The translations under genes and the position numbers were made by a program. Positions 47,306 to 59,445 of a stretch of DNA of 64,000 bases are shown piece after piece (position 1 is the first letter of the stretch; each line of letters opens with the position of its first letter). The notes beneath the pieces were generated by a model that did not search any database, was not told the origin of the DNA, and saw only the letters and a list, made by a program, of their open reading frames with translations. Origin of the DNA: Sanguinoderma infundibulare (lineage: Eukaryota; Basidiomycota; Agaricomycetes; Polyporales; Polyporaceae); NCBI GenBank assembly GCA_032821775.1, contig JAVLRN010000001.1:3286001-3350000 (forward strand), in the 5' to 3' direction.

Positions 47306-50300
47306 CCCCGGAGGGATTGGGCTCTTCTGGGGAGATGGTCTGCCTCGGCACACACGCTTCAGTCCGCGAACGCATCGTGGCCTTTGAGGCCGGCGCTGAT
47401 AACGCATGGAGCCTGACTGAACGCCTGAAGTCGGGCGCTCCTGGCTCGGAAGTCGAAGCGGAGAGAGAAAGGTCATGCATTCTGGGGCCTGGAAAAAATT
47501 CCCATTACGTCCACAAGGCAAGAGCTCTACTGCTGAACGAATGAGCGAAGGCTTCCCGGTTGAATTTCCTCGTTCACGAGCCTCGCGCCCTGTGGACGGT
47601 GACGCGGCGTCGCGGGCGGCAATTTGAGCGCTTATGCAGTCAGAGGTTTATGGAAAAGTACTCACGTCTCGGATCCTGATGACAGTCGGGATCGATTGCA
47701 CGTTCCAGGGCTGAGCTCTGAAGGGATTGGAAGGAGCCTTCCACCTGTAGAAAAACAATGGTCAACACCGGGCTTGTCATATGCCATGGTCCACGGGATG
47801 GCTTTACTCCGAGCGCTGTCCGACGTAGACGATCGTCCCCGAGGGACCTTCAGCCGGTTGAAAGGTCTGATTGACCAAACCGTCGACCGCTACGCAATCC
47901 TGTCAAAGACGGCGGGTTCCTATCAGCGCGGAGGTTACGCAACAGCGCGTCGGCCACGTACCGGGCACCAGAGTTTGCCGCCGTCGCCACGCGAGGAATA
48001 AAAGATCAGATATTCCGATTTTACGTCTTGCACCCATGCGGGCGTAGCGGGGTCGGGCGATTCCTGAAGAGGCATCTTGGCGGTTGGGATTCACGAGGCA
48101 GGATCTGAGACTAACTGCACGGAGGCACAAGCAGACATCAATGTTGGTAGTTGGGATGATATGCGTGGACTCGGACCCAATGTCGCACCATCGGCTGACT
48201 ATCTCCCCTCATCGTCTCCGGCGCCTAGATCACCTTTCCTCATCTCAGCCTCTTGGGAACTCCCCTCGTCTGTATGCATTGCATGGGTCCAATATTGCCG
48301 CCAGAGTTCACCTGAGCTGCCCGCGACTATCGGTCAAGCGCGGAGGAAGACATGTTCCTGAGATTTTCGGGCCAAGTCCAACTCGCTGGCGTGGAACGTC
48401 GACCGCTGGACCCTGGTGACAACGTTGCAATGGAACGCGAAGCGTACCCCTTCTGACAGGCGGCATGTGCATATTGCAGAACCCAAATCTATCGTGGCAT
48501 GGCCATGGCCACAAGCACGAGGCCAAGCCGAGAAGTAACCGGTGTGGCATTGCCAACTGCCACACTGTACGGCCCCGGACGTGGAAGAACGGTGTGCGAA
48601 TGACCATACCGACTCGCTGACGCCGCCATCAACGAACATCATTGACGGATACCATCACTCCAGATCCGAAACTTGAAGGACCTTCCCTTCAACGTCGGAT
48701 CCGTACAAGGTATACTTTCATCCTAGTACACTTCGACTAGTGCCGGAAGCGGGCACTTGTAGCCTATCGGAGCGCAACGCCTCATGTCCGCCGTACGAGC
48801 GCACACGTCCATGAGGCTCAGGACGCCAGAGAACCTGACCGGTCATGGGGCTGAAAATCGCAGACATATGAGGCCGTCGCTGTTCTTCGCCCCTCGACCA
48901 TGGGTGAACAGTGTCGGCGTGCCGGCCTGGTAGAAACTCGTCCACCGAAAGTTGCCGATGATCTTCGTTGTAGGTAAGCGGGTGAAAACTTCCGAGATAA
49001 CAGCACATCGAAGCTTCCCTTTGCGAACCTTCTCGTCGAGAAGCCCGATACGTTGCGGCGTCACGGGAGGCTGACAGCTTTCGCAGGGGTCGTTGGACGG
49101 ACCTTGCTTTGTACGACACTCAAAATAGATACTACCGGCGGGAAGTCAGTAAGCCGATGGCATATTAGCTCTTCGCCAGATGGATCAGCGAGGAGGACCC
49201 TGGACGACCGCTACGAGTCGCGCGGTCGGTCTTCCGTGGAGCCGAGGGTGTGCTCGTAAAATAGTGCGTGTGGCGGTGCCGCTGGGCGTGCGGTATGAAC
49301 TTTGATGAAGGATGTTCCTGCATTTAGTTAACCATGAGGACGAACATTGACAGAAACAGGAACCATACCGATAGAATACTTGGGTGGGTGAGTATCAAAA
49401 AATATGGATGGTGCAGGACTTCCTCGCTCGTGACCTGGGTAGTCGAAGCGTTCGCTGTCTGGCGTAGCTTCCCGAGTGCTATCGTTGATAATTAGGGACT
49501 CCATCGCATGTGGCGCAGTGCCGAAGGCCGCCTGATCAGGAACAATGGCAGATTTTTTTCAAGAAGGTTTGTTCCCTCCGAGCTTCAGTACTTCAGTTTT
49601 CCGACCCTTGCATTGATAGTCGAGCGCTATGTCTTGTCTGCGGCCCTCCGCTGTCGATATTAACGTCAAATGATGACGTACGTATATGCGTACCATCGCT
49701 AGGCATCCGACTCGGATGCGACGGATAGCGAGCTTCATAAATCTCATCAGCTTTTCGGTTCCGAATGAAGAACGTATGCACATCAGTTTTGGACCGAAAT
49801 GAGTTTTAACCTACCGATGTCAGCGAAAGGAACACGATCTTGATACGTTCGTACGAGAACGTCGCGTAAGCGAATCGAAGAAGCGTGAACATGGGACCAA
49901 CAGAACCTCCAAGGGCTCACTTCATCGGTCACGATGATCGCACAGAAGACCGGGAACGTGCGATCAGAGGAGTGCTCCGGAAAACGCGTGGCCTTCGGGG
50001 TGGCCACGCTGTCGCGGGAGAAGACGACAGGCTGGGAGCATGCAGCGAGCGAGCTCAGGCTCGACCGAGACACACACTAACCTGAAATAGATTGGTGAGC
50101 ACACGTCGCTTCAGGCATAGAAACCATGGCGTCGAGCTTCCCAGCGCAACGTTCGAGTTGGGACCCTTCAGAAGATCACGGTCCCGGATCGCTACACGAC
50201 TGATATATACAACGAATGACTACTCAAAACGATCAAGGTTGCGGCTAGAAGAGTGCAAACCGAATAGCTCGACTAAAATGTCACAGCGGCCCACAGCAGA

Positions 50301-50400
50301 CCTCATGAGGATACATGAGATCAAGCGGGTCTCCTTTGTCTTGGAGCCGAGTTCCAACTCGTGCAATATCGCCCCGAGATGGAACTACATAGTGTCTTAT
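47306..50400. other. Long gene-poor interval
   Basis: No confident gene. A few stretches on the minus strand look protein-like, notably a frame ending at 48843 (with VRKGKLRCAVISEVFTRLP) and one around 49783-50073. They may be scattered exons or remnants of the decayed candidate described next, but I could not join them into a gene. A plus frame at 47281-47544 overlaps the amidase promoter and is probably chance. Confidence 0.4.
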
Positions 50401-50409
50401 GTATAGAGT

Positions 50410-51316
50410 TCTCTCCTGAATGCATATATCAGGGTAGGTGTGCGTAAATACTCACAAGTGACAACAGTTCCCCAGGCAAGGTGGAATACGAGTTCGCTGT
50501 TTTGATCCGCGGCCTGTCAAGGTTCGATGAAGGTGGAACGGTCTCCGTTGCCCTGAGCCATGACTTGCCATATTCGGACACGCTCGCTACGATACGCTTT
50601 GAGCAACGGTGGGTGGGTCTGGTCTCCAGACCTCGTGACGGCTGGTAGTGCGCCACATAAGGGCCTAGACCACGCAAACCTCAGAGCAGGGTTCAGCTCT
50701 TGTTCTTCTTGATATGGCGAACAATGTGCGCTCAAACATTCGTTCTCCGCGCAATCCGTCATTCGAGGGATCGAATCGAACACAGGTGGCGGTGAGCCTG
50801 TCAGCTCCGTGTCAGCCCACAAGCGCAAGCTAGTCGTAAAAAGACTCCATGAGCAGTGACTCACTGATCTAGTTAGACCACTGCCCGGCGTACCTGTCGG
50901 CCCCATCACTGGTGTCTTTGCCATCATTCGGCCCCGGCAGCTCTAAATTTACGACAGGGCAAATGAGGACGTCTCAGCAAGGTATGGCTGGCGAATAGAA
51001 AGAAGGGTATCACCCACCAGATTGGCTGAAACAGCGCACTAATTTCGAAACAGGATATAATGAGCAAAAGACAAGGCAAAGTGGGACATACCGAATATGA
51101 TGCGTCGGCGAACAAGGATACTACCGGGGACATCGTGCAGTGCTGCGAACTGTCAGTCAATGACATGGCGGGACACGGGGAATTGCCCGTAGTAGAACAT
51201 GACGTGTGGAAATTCGCGTGGCGAGACCAAGACCATCTGGTCCGGACGTAGGAACTGACTGCATGCTCGGCTTAGCTGTTGGCATGGAGTCAAAACGTCG
51301 TTGGCACGCACCTCAT
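50410..51316 (-). pseudogene. Possible decayed multi-exon gene of unknown function
   Basis: On the minus strand an ATG at 51316 followed by a five-base exon and a GTGCGT...TGCAG intron gives MSQFLRPDQMVLVSPREF, continuing FPHVMFYYGQFPVSRHVID. A TGA interrupts the frame, and the same frame goes on with QFAALHDVPGSILVRRR. Further stretches with canonical borders read SQSELPGPNDGKDTSDG, LRLWADTELTGSPPPVFD and ECLSAHCSPYQEEQELN. Third codon positions favour C and G here, as in the neighbouring genes, which is why I list it. The in-frame stop, the lack of a known family and the free choice of splice sites make this weak; it may be chance. Confidence 0.25.
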
Positions 51317-51492
51317 GCTGGATGTATCAGGCCCATGCTGGGAATTACTAGCAGGAGTATTGCGTTAGTTGTAAGAGGTACCTCTACCTCTTGTATGCGT
51401 ACCCACTTAAAACATCCTAAGGTAAGAGCAAAGATGTCAATGATACATTGAAGTCTAACAACTACGAACCAAACAGACTCAGTCCAGAGACG

Positions 51493-51891
51493 GTAATGCC
51501 GAAACGTAAAACGTCACCTCGATCACTAGCCTCCGCGGCATACATAGTTGCAGTATCCTCCGCGTTTACTTTCGACGCGGCAACGGAGTCGGTCTTCCCA
51601 TCGTACTCGGACTTGGCACGTCGTCTGTCTTGCAAACTCGTACGTGCGGTACGGCCTGTCAGTGTCGTCGAACGGAACACAACAATTTCCCACTTGAACA
51701 CATGCAATCGACCACCGGTTCTCGGTCGTACGACGAAGCCCGAGGAAGCCATCACCCTTCTGGAACACAATCGTATCGACAACATCGTCGAGCCGGCCAC
51801 CGTTGACCCGAGCTGGTTCGTGGAGAGTCCAAGCACAAGCCAAGCCAAGTCATCAGCCATCAGCCAAGTCCTTGACATACAAACAACATAA
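51493..51891 (+). CDS. Possible small hypothetical protein, 132 residues
   Basis: An uninterrupted frame whose composition is fairly protein-like and evenly mixed, for example in TTKPEEAITLLEHNRIDNIV. The minus strand is also open over much of the same stretch, and I recognise no motif, signal peptide or membrane segment. It could equally be chance. Confidence 0.2.
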   Translation, partial: VMPKRKTSPRSLASAAYIVAVSSAFTFDAATESVFPSYSDLARRLSCKLVRAVRPVSVVERNTTISHLNTCNRPPVLGRTTKPEEAITLLEHNRIDNIVEPATVDPSWFVESPSTSQAKSSAISQVLDIQTT

Positions 51892-53033
51892 CCACGGACG
51901 CACCAAACACCAACCGAGCACCCTTCACTATGCATCACGCAACCATCTCCCGCCCTCACCGCCTCGCCCGTCGGGCCGCACCCACGTCCGACATGCATAT
52001 GGCCACAGATGGCCGCACACACGCCGTCGCAACAGGGACCCTGTTCGCGTCGGCCATTAGCACAAAAGTGAGCACCAGCAGGAACGACGTCCGCACCTCG
52101 TCTGTCTGATTCGCACGTCCTTGTCTGACATCTGACCGTCAGGAAACACAGGCACTTGCTGAGTACTTAGCATACGTACGTAGACACATATAACGATACC
52201 AGATGCGTCCCTGACCGCAGTTTTCCTTCTTCCGTATCCCCGTTACGGTCACCACCACCGACGACCGCGGCCGCAAGCTTCGAGCTCCAACTTGGCAGGC
52301 CAGGGTTCGGCTCCGTCGGGCAAGTCGGCGTCCGCACCAGCCCTTAGTCATCTGGAACTTGGCCGTGGGACTCTGCCGACCGTCCTTGGCCTCGCTCCGT
52401 TGCCGCGTGGCTTTCCAAACCGAGCAACGTCGTCCCGAACAATCCCCTCCGACGACCCTCCGACGCCCCTTCCCCTTCCGCCCCCCCGCCGGCCAGCGCA
52501 AGGAATGCCCCACGCCAAGACTTTTCAGGAACCGATATGCAAGGCAACATGACTCTCCGCCCGCTGCTGGGCTGGATAATCATATTCTCCAAGGACACTG
52601 CACACGCTCGCACGTCCATCTAACAGCAGCGTCTGCGAACTTGCGCTAGAGCCTCTATGGTGGATTGAGTCAATGATAAGTGAGCAATAAGTTAAGCAAG
52701 CGACCAGTCGACTCTAAAACGCGACCCTGCGCACGGCGCGGATCTTGCCTCGCGAACGCGTTTTGAATTTATGTAGCTTCAGCAGTTAAAGATAGAATAT
52801 ATATGTTGCGGTTGCGGTTGAACGAACGAAGCAAAAAAAAATAATGAGATGCGCAATAGCTGAAGCTGTAAAGTGCAAGCAACGTATCTGCCTATCATTG
52901 TCCGTCGGGTGCCCTGAAAGAATGCGGTTGCGGTATGTACGTGGCTCGACCAACTAATCTATCAAAGACAACACGACGAGGTAACCAAACTGTCCGTCAG
53001 CATGAGTCCGTATGTACGCGCTAAATGTCCCTT
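51892..53033. other. Intergenic region downstream of the repeat-protein gene
   Basis: About 1.1 kb with short overlapping frames on both strands that are not protein-like. An A-rich run at about 52830-52840 lies roughly 200 bases past the next gene's stop and may belong to its 3' region. Nothing else was recognised. Confidence 0.45.
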
Positions 53034-55581
53034 TTAGTAGTACTGGCCAGAATTACCGGAGGAGCTGGAAGATGATGAGGACGACTTGTTGCAGTCCGAG
53101 CCGCTGCAGCTGGAGCTCGAGGACGACGAAGACGACTTACTGCAGTCCGAGCCGCTGCAGTTAGACGTTGACTTCGAAGACGACGCGGACGAAGTAGAGG
53201 AGGCTTGGCAGTCACCGTTCGAGCAGCTCGACGAAGTTGACGAGGACTTGCTGCAGTCGCCGCTCGAGCAGCTGGAAGACGTGGATGAGGCCTTGCTGCA
53301 GTCACCGCTCGAGCAGCTGGAAGACGTGGATGAGGACTTGCTGCAGTCACCGCTAGAGCAGCTCGACGATGTGGACGAAGACATGCAGTCACTGCTCGTG
53401 CAGCTCGACGTCGTCGAGGTGGCTGCAGCAGTCGACGTGTAGGTGTAGGACGCGCTGTTACCAGGGGTGAGGTAGTAGCTCGTCTTGCACTGCAAACAGA
53501 CAAGTCAGAACAAGAACGTTGCACAGCAATGGCGGTAGCTACTTACGCCCTGAATGCACGAGACGATCTGAGTGTCGGTCACCGTCTGAGTGGCAGTCGA
53601 CGTCTCGGTCGCAGTCTGGGTCTGAGTCGCCGTGATCGTGGAGAGGTACGTGTTCGTCTGCGTGAGCGTACGGTCCTCGGTCATGGTCTGCACCACGGTG
53701 TTCTCGACGGTCTTGGTGTTGTCGATGACCTCGGTGGACACGTACGTCGAGACGAACGTCGTCGGCTGGGTGACGGTGCTGAAGTCGGTCATCGTGACAG
53801 TCATCTTGTCGGTGACGGTGTCAGTCATGGTCATGAGCTCCGTCTTCGTGTCCGTCGACAAGATCGTCATCTTGTCCGTGATGGTCGCCGTCTGTGTCTC
53901 CTCGACGGTCTTCGTCTGTAGCCAGAACGTCGTGAGTTCGAAGTCGCACGGCGATAACAGGAATTGCCACTTACGTTGTCGATGACCCTGGTGGACACGA
54001 ACGTCGAGACGTATGTCGTCGGCTGGATGATCGTGCTGACGTCCGTCTTTGTCACCGTCATCAGGTCCGTCTCAGTCTGAGTCTTGAAGTCAGTCTCAGT
54101 AGCCGTCGAGAGGATCGTCATCTTGTCGGTGACAGTCGCGGTCTGCGTCTCCTCAACAGTCTTCGTCTGCAGGCAAAACATCATAAGCCGAAGCCACAAC
54201 ACAGCAACGCCGACACGTACGTTGTCGATGACCCTAGTAGACACGAATGTCGAGACGTACGTCGTCGGCTTGATGATCGTGCTGACGTCCGTCTTGGTCA
54301 CCGTCTCGAGGTCGGTCTCAGTCTGCGTCTTGAAATCAGTCTTAGTAGCCGTGTCGGTCTGGGTCTGGGTTTGGGTCTGCGTGGCCGTCGAAAGGATGGT
54401 CATCTTGTCAGTGACGGTCGCCGTCTGCGTCTCCTCAACAGTCTTCGTCTGTAGGCGAAACATCATGAGCTCAAATCACAACGCGGGGTTAATATTTGGC
54501 ACGTACGTTGTCGATGACCCGGGTGGACACGAACGTCGAGACGTACGTCGTCGGCTTGATGATCGTGCTGATGTCCGTCATTGTCACGGTCATCAGGTCC
54601 GTCTCAGTCTGAGTCTTGAAGTCTGTCTCAGTAGCCGTCGCGGTGTCGGTCATCGTCTTGGTGAGGGTGTTGAGCTTGGTGCTGGTCTCGGTCGCAGTGA
54701 GCGTGTGGTCGATGGTCTTGGTGTTGTCGATGATCTCGGTCGACACCCAGACACGAGTGGTCTCCTTGATCTCCGTAGACGTCTCGATCATCGTCTGCGT
54801 CTGCGTCTTGGTGAAGGACTCGGTGTCGGTCTCGAGCTTCGTCTGGGTGACCGTCATGGTGTCGGTCATCGTGACGGTGGTCGGGACGGTCTGGGTCATG
54901 GTCTGCGAGAAGACGCGTCAGAAGGCGTCGGGACATTCAAAAAGCGCGTCAAATGGACCGCTCACGTCCGTCATGGTGACCGTCATTGTGTCCGTCATCG
55001 TCTGAGTCTTGGTGACCGTCTGTTGGCTATCGCAGCTCGAAGTAGAGCAGACGCTGCAGCTACTTGAGCTACTGCAGCTGTCGCAGCTACCGCCGTACCC
55101 GCTTCCTCCGCTTGGAGAGCATAAGACGCGGGACGAAACACGAGACGAACGGGGGCACTCACTGGTTGATGATGATCGTTTCGTAGCATCCCTGAGTCTG
55201 ATACTGATTGATTGACGCGAGACATGTTAGCATGATGCTTGTAAGCGCTGGAGCAGCAAACAAGGCAGTACTCACCCAGCTCATCTGCTGACAAGAGCCG
55301 TCACTCCCCTTCGAATAGCCGTACCCACAGTTCATGCTGCTGTATCCTCCAGACATGAACGACGAGTAGGGCATGGCCGACTGGCCGCCATCGGTAGCAG
55401 GCGGCTGTGTGTACTGAGAGGCAGGCGCGCTGCTGGAGCCAGACGCGTATGTTGGCGCAGCCTGGTTATTGCCCGAAGAGGACGCGGCGACCTGGCTGGC
55501 GGGGACCATGGTCACGGGGCCGGCGACGATCTGGGCGGCGGCAGCACCCGCGAGGGAGAGGGCGAGAAGGACGGAGTTCAT
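53034..55581 (-). CDS. Secreted threonine-rich repeat protein with cysteine-rich ends
   Basis: I do not recognise a named family. The start at 55581 gives a signal peptide (MNSVLLALSLAGAAAAQ). A Ser/Gly/Tyr-rich region with a few Cys follows, then a short Cys exon (YQTQGCYETIIINQ) and a Ser/Cys cluster. The centre (54900-53540) consists of Thr-alternating sequence such as TKTQTMTDTMTVTMTD, organised in four related units of about 80-95 residues, each ending with a version of YVSTFVSTRVIDN and each carried by its own exon. The C-terminal exon (53490-53034) has about five copies of a 15-residue unit of the type CSSGDCSKSSSTSS. The alternation of Thr with another residue suggests extended beta structure, and the Ser/Thr content suggests heavy O-mannosylation. 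No hydrophobic GPI tail is seen (it ends SGQYY). A cell-wall or surface role is inferred. Confidence 0.85.
53221..53405 (-). repeat. 45-base coding tandem repeat (Cys-doublet unit)
   Basis: The plus-strand word GAGCAGCT recurs at 53221, 53266, 53311 and 53356, a period of 45 bases, with a related copy 42 bases further on. Each unit encodes one Ser-Cys-x3-Asp-Cys segment of the repeat protein. Confidence 0.85.
53975..54560 (-). repeat. Tandem repeat of whole exon-plus-intron units, 246 and 285 bases
   Basis: The plus-strand word GTTGTCGATGACC recurs at 53975, 54221 and 54506, with more diverged copies at about 53715 and 54725. Spacings are 246 and 285 bases; the 39-base difference is explained by an extra 13-codon run of Thr-Gln type codons. 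The introns within the units also resemble each other. Confidence 0.85.
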
Positions 55582-56167
55582 GTTGGGATATTAAGACAGC
55601 TGAATGGTCGTGACGGGGTCCGGAGATACGTTGGTGCAAAGGAGTGGAGCGCTCTACGCTGTCGAGGACTGTCTAGCAGTTGGCTGAAAAAGCGCGGAAA
55701 GCGTTGCGCAGAACGCAAGGCACTCTGTTGGGTGCGCGGGCCGATCAGCGAGAGCAAGCGAGCGAGTGTGAAGGCGGAGAGGACTGACCGCTGAAAAAAG
55801 AAAAGAGGGGAGGGGAAGAAGGCCGGGAACGAAGACGAGAGGAAGGGGGATGGGACCGAGGGAGCGAGGGAGGCCGGGATATATGAGGCCAATGACACGC
55901 GAAATGTCTTCTGTCACACCGAACAGAGATCACTGATCGTGTCTCTAAGGAGATATGCCACCGCCCTCCCCCCCCCGGTCCCGCCTTCGCCATTGGCTCG
56001 CCTGCCATGTTTCCCATTGGCCAGCAATCCCCTCGACCTGATCCAAGCCCGCGACATGCACAGCGCGATCCAAGATTATGACATTGTGTATCTTGTAAAT
56101 CTAACACAAGCCCCACATTTTCCCAGCTCAACCCTCCCCCTGTCCGGCCCACCGGCCGCCGACCACC
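55582..56167. other. Intergenic region upstream of the repeat-protein gene
   Basis: Contains the promoter of the repeat-protein gene and the 3' end of the carrier gene, both on the minus strand. A purine-rich tract (about 55795-55870, plus strand) and a run of nine C at about 55968-55976 are the only features seen. Confidence 0.5.
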
Positions 56168-59100
56168 TCACCGCCGACCGAAATCCCCGTGAACGTCGAG
56201 AAGAATCCGCAACGCGTTCCGCGCCCGAACCTGCGCCAGGTCTTCCCGTTGCGAGGTAAGCGTCGTCTCCACCTCTCTCGAAGCCCCGTTGAGCGGGAAC
56301 TGCCGCTCGATCAGCATCCCGCCTCGCAGCCTGATCAAGCAATCAAACTCGACTTACTGGCAAATACTGTGACCAATCCCCACCAACAATCAGCATCGGT
56401 AATTCACAGGCTCCGCGCGTACAAAACGTACCTTGTGCAGATACTCGTAAGCGACCAGTGTAAACCCGAACTGCGGGCTACTCCGGACGATCCGTGCCGG
56501 CCCACCCTTGAAAAATGCCTTGAACCCTTCCTCACGGTCTGATCAAACCCCGGCCAAGCCCGACATATGTCAACAGCCCATCCGCTAACGTCCCATTGCT
56601 GACAACCAAGCACTCACAGATCTTCACAAATGCGTCCGTCAGGCCCTTGTAGTGCGTCTGACCTGTGCGCGCCTCGACCTGAAGCCGCGTCTTCACCACG
56701 TCTGAAAAGTATCGTCGGCTTTGATCAGCCAGTCACCTCAGAGCGCCTATTTCGCACGCCTAGACTCACCAGCGGGCGTCGTCAAATACGCAGCAGGCAT
56801 CCCCCTGCATCAGTATTTAACGCCGTCAGCAATCCATCAATCGAGCCATACACCCATCAACGCCGTCGACGGTATCATATGAAACCACGTACGCAACAGC
56901 AGCGGCCGTCAACGTCTCGAGGAACGACAGCTGCTTGCCATTGTACCCTTCGTGGAAGACGTCCTTCTTGAGGTGCGAGTACGCTGGGAAGTAGATGGCC
57001 GAAAACGGGATGTCACGCAGCAAGCACGCGCTCGCCCCGCGGTAAAGCCCAAGAAGCCCGAGCTGCCGAATGATGTGAACAGCGCCCTTCGGCACAGCTC
57101 CCTCCAGCTTCGCCGCCTCCCCTTGCACCTGGAGGCGAATCTTCCTGCAAGACCGGGCGATCAGCAAATCTCAAACTGCGTTCTTCACCCTGATGGACCG
57201 TCCTCGACCTACACAATCTCGAGCGGGTTTGTGAAGATCTACGAGGAGCGTCAATAGAAGCGATGCAGCTTGGCATTCCTCGAGAAGCTCGCCGGTAACG
57301 TACCACTTGGCAACCACCAGCGGTTCCGCCGGCGACGATTTCCCACGGCAAGGTGATTCGCCCCGTCTCCGGATCCATCGCGCGTGCACGGATGAAATCA
57401 TTCACGGTGAGCTTGATCGCTTTCTCAGGCGCGACACCCTGTGCGTGTCAGAATAGAATAAGATCCATGGCATGCTCGGACATGGGACGTCTGATCGCCT
57501 TCACATACAATTAGTTGCGGGCCAAGCCCGCGATAGAACCCGACGACGCCTTCGTTCCTGAGCACTTTGCGCACGCAGTCCAGCGAATTCTTGTACAAAA
57601 GCTGGCCGACGACCGTCGAACGTTGGTTCTGCATGCTGCGAGGGCAACGCCCCGGTCAGACACCAGACGTCGATCAACGATGGATCACATACCGGGTCTG
57701 TGGAGCATCCGACCGGGCGCGTTACGATCAGCGCTTTTCCATAGATACCCTCAAACTTACCTTGACTGTTCGACACACTAGTCAGCCACACTGCGATGCA
57801 GGATGCAGTTAGGAACACACACGCACCTAGATCGATAGGATACACGATCGTGGCACCAAAACCACCCGCGATGCCTGTGAACGTCGCGACATGTCAGGGC
57901 ACGTCTTCCAATGTCTTCCAACGCCACAAGCGGTGCTGACCTCCGAGCCCGAAGTTATAAGCAGAGTGGGCGAACTGGAGAAGGAGCGACTCGTGCTTCG
58001 CGGAAGGCTTGGGTTCCACTGCCTCCGACGGGGCCTTCCACCGTGGGTCAAGTAGTTGAGCGAAGTCCAGAAGGGACAGACGCTTGTGGCTATCGCCCCG
58101 ACCGGCGAAGTGGAAGATGATGGACGCCTCCATTGGGGTAAAGAGTGAGTAGCGGGTACGCGAGACGCAGTGGTTGAGGAAGTCGGACTGGTCAATGCGA
58201 CCGTCCTTCGATTTTGCAGCGGCCTCGCGAATAATGCTAGTCATTGGTGAGTACACGACGAAACGCGGGGTTGGGAGAACATAAAGTTATGCACCGTTCT
58301 ACCATATCCATCTCTGCGAGAGCGTCAGCTACGGAGAGTAAAGGAGAGGAAGGTAACACACACCTCTAATGACATTGTAAAAGGCGTTGACCTCCGGGTA
58401 GGATATACGGCCTCCGGGGCTTATCGTGGTCAACGTCGGAAGTCTCTCTATGACAGCATCAGAAAGCTTGTGGCCAGCAATGTCCTACGGAGAGCGCGTA
58501 AGCTCTCATAAACTCTCATAAAAAGCGTTGCGAGCAAGCGCACTAGGATGATTTTCTTGAACTGCTCGGGGCGAATGTAGCCGTCCTGGTCCTTATCGAG
58601 GTACTTGAACGCCTGGCGAAGTCGCTCGCCCTGGAGCCCCTTCATCAACTGGGTGAACTCGTTGTCTGCGCCGGAAATGAGTCGGAAAACCAAACAAGCG
58701 ACGAAGTACGTACACCCGAGAACGTTTGCACCGTTCTTCTTGCCTAGGAACAACTTGACCCAGTCACTACGCATTTCATAAATTCAGCACCGCGCAACAC
58801 CTTCCTGTACAGATGTATGCGTACCAGTCAAAGTCAAAGGGGATGGCGTCGGGGCCGACGTTCGCGTTGAGCACGTTCTTGAACTCATCGTATGAAATAG
58901 TGCCCGATTCGTCTCTGTAACCCAAACCACACGGCAGGAGGAGAGGAGGGTTTCGTTTGCATTGCTCGCGCGGAGGCAGACGAAGTGGGGTGTGGCGTAC
59001 ACGTCAAAATATTGGAACGCTATCCAGTAGTCCGCGTCCGGCCGCTTCAGGATGGTCTCGAACACCACAAAGTCATCCCAGGAGACCAAGCCGCGCTTGT

Positions 59101-59445
59101 TTGCGTCCGCGACGCGGAAGAGCGTGCCAAACTGGTTGCGCCCGATCTTGCTGAGGTCGCCCTTGGGCGCGATCGCGTTCACGAACTGTTCCTTGTTCAG
59201 GAACCTGCAAGCGACGCTGGCATGAGCGAGCGAGCTCCGAGGCGCGCATGACGATTGTATACGCACTTGTTTCCGTCTAGTACAGTCTGCGCGTTTGCGT
59301 CGAACGTCCTCCTCCACCGCCGCAACTCGTTTTCCGGGACAGCGACGGCACTTCTAACAGTCTTGAGGGCCGTCGCAGTGCGAGATGCTGGGGGTGCACC
59401 CTCCGCGTCGCAGTGGATCGTTGAGAATATACGAGGCGGGAACAT
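56168..59445 (-). CDS. Calcium-regulated mitochondrial aspartate/glutamate carrier (Agc1/Aralar type)
   Basis: This carrier exchanges aspartate for glutamate across the inner mitochondrial membrane as part of the malate-aspartate shuttle. The ATG at 59445 is used because the GTG upstream is unlikely. The N-terminal half is a regulatory domain with EF-hands: [24 protein letters not shown] and [13 protein letters not shown], plus more degenerate ones. The second half is the carrier domain with three repeats, seen from the PX[DE]xx[KR] motifs YPIDL...VKTRMQ, TNPLEIVKIRLQ and [11 protein letters not shown], each followed by a GFYRG- or GLYRG-type block. The last exons are separated by small introns; one of 56 bases leads to [19 protein letters not shown] and the stop at 56168. 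About fifteen introns in all. Length is about 690 residues, as in the family. Confidence 0.95.

Noticed and set aside
47281..47544. Plus-strand frame of 87 codons upstream of the amidase
   Set aside because: It overlaps the amidase TATA box and leader and has no recognisable motif; both strands are open here.
49505..49560. tRNA-like word TGGCGCAGTGCCGAAGG followed by a T-run
   Set aside because: The matching T-arm and acceptor stem could not be found, so it does not fold into a tRNA.
50740..50790. GTTCGATTC word on the minus strand resembling a tRNA B-box
   Set aside because: The flanking bases do not pair as a T-arm and no A-box lies at the right distance.
54084..55067. Plus-strand open frame of 327 codons antisense to the repeat protein
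   Set aside because: It is the reverse reading of the Thr-rich repeats (a Val/Ser-rich shadow) and has no start context or homologue features; the minus-strand gene explains the DNA.
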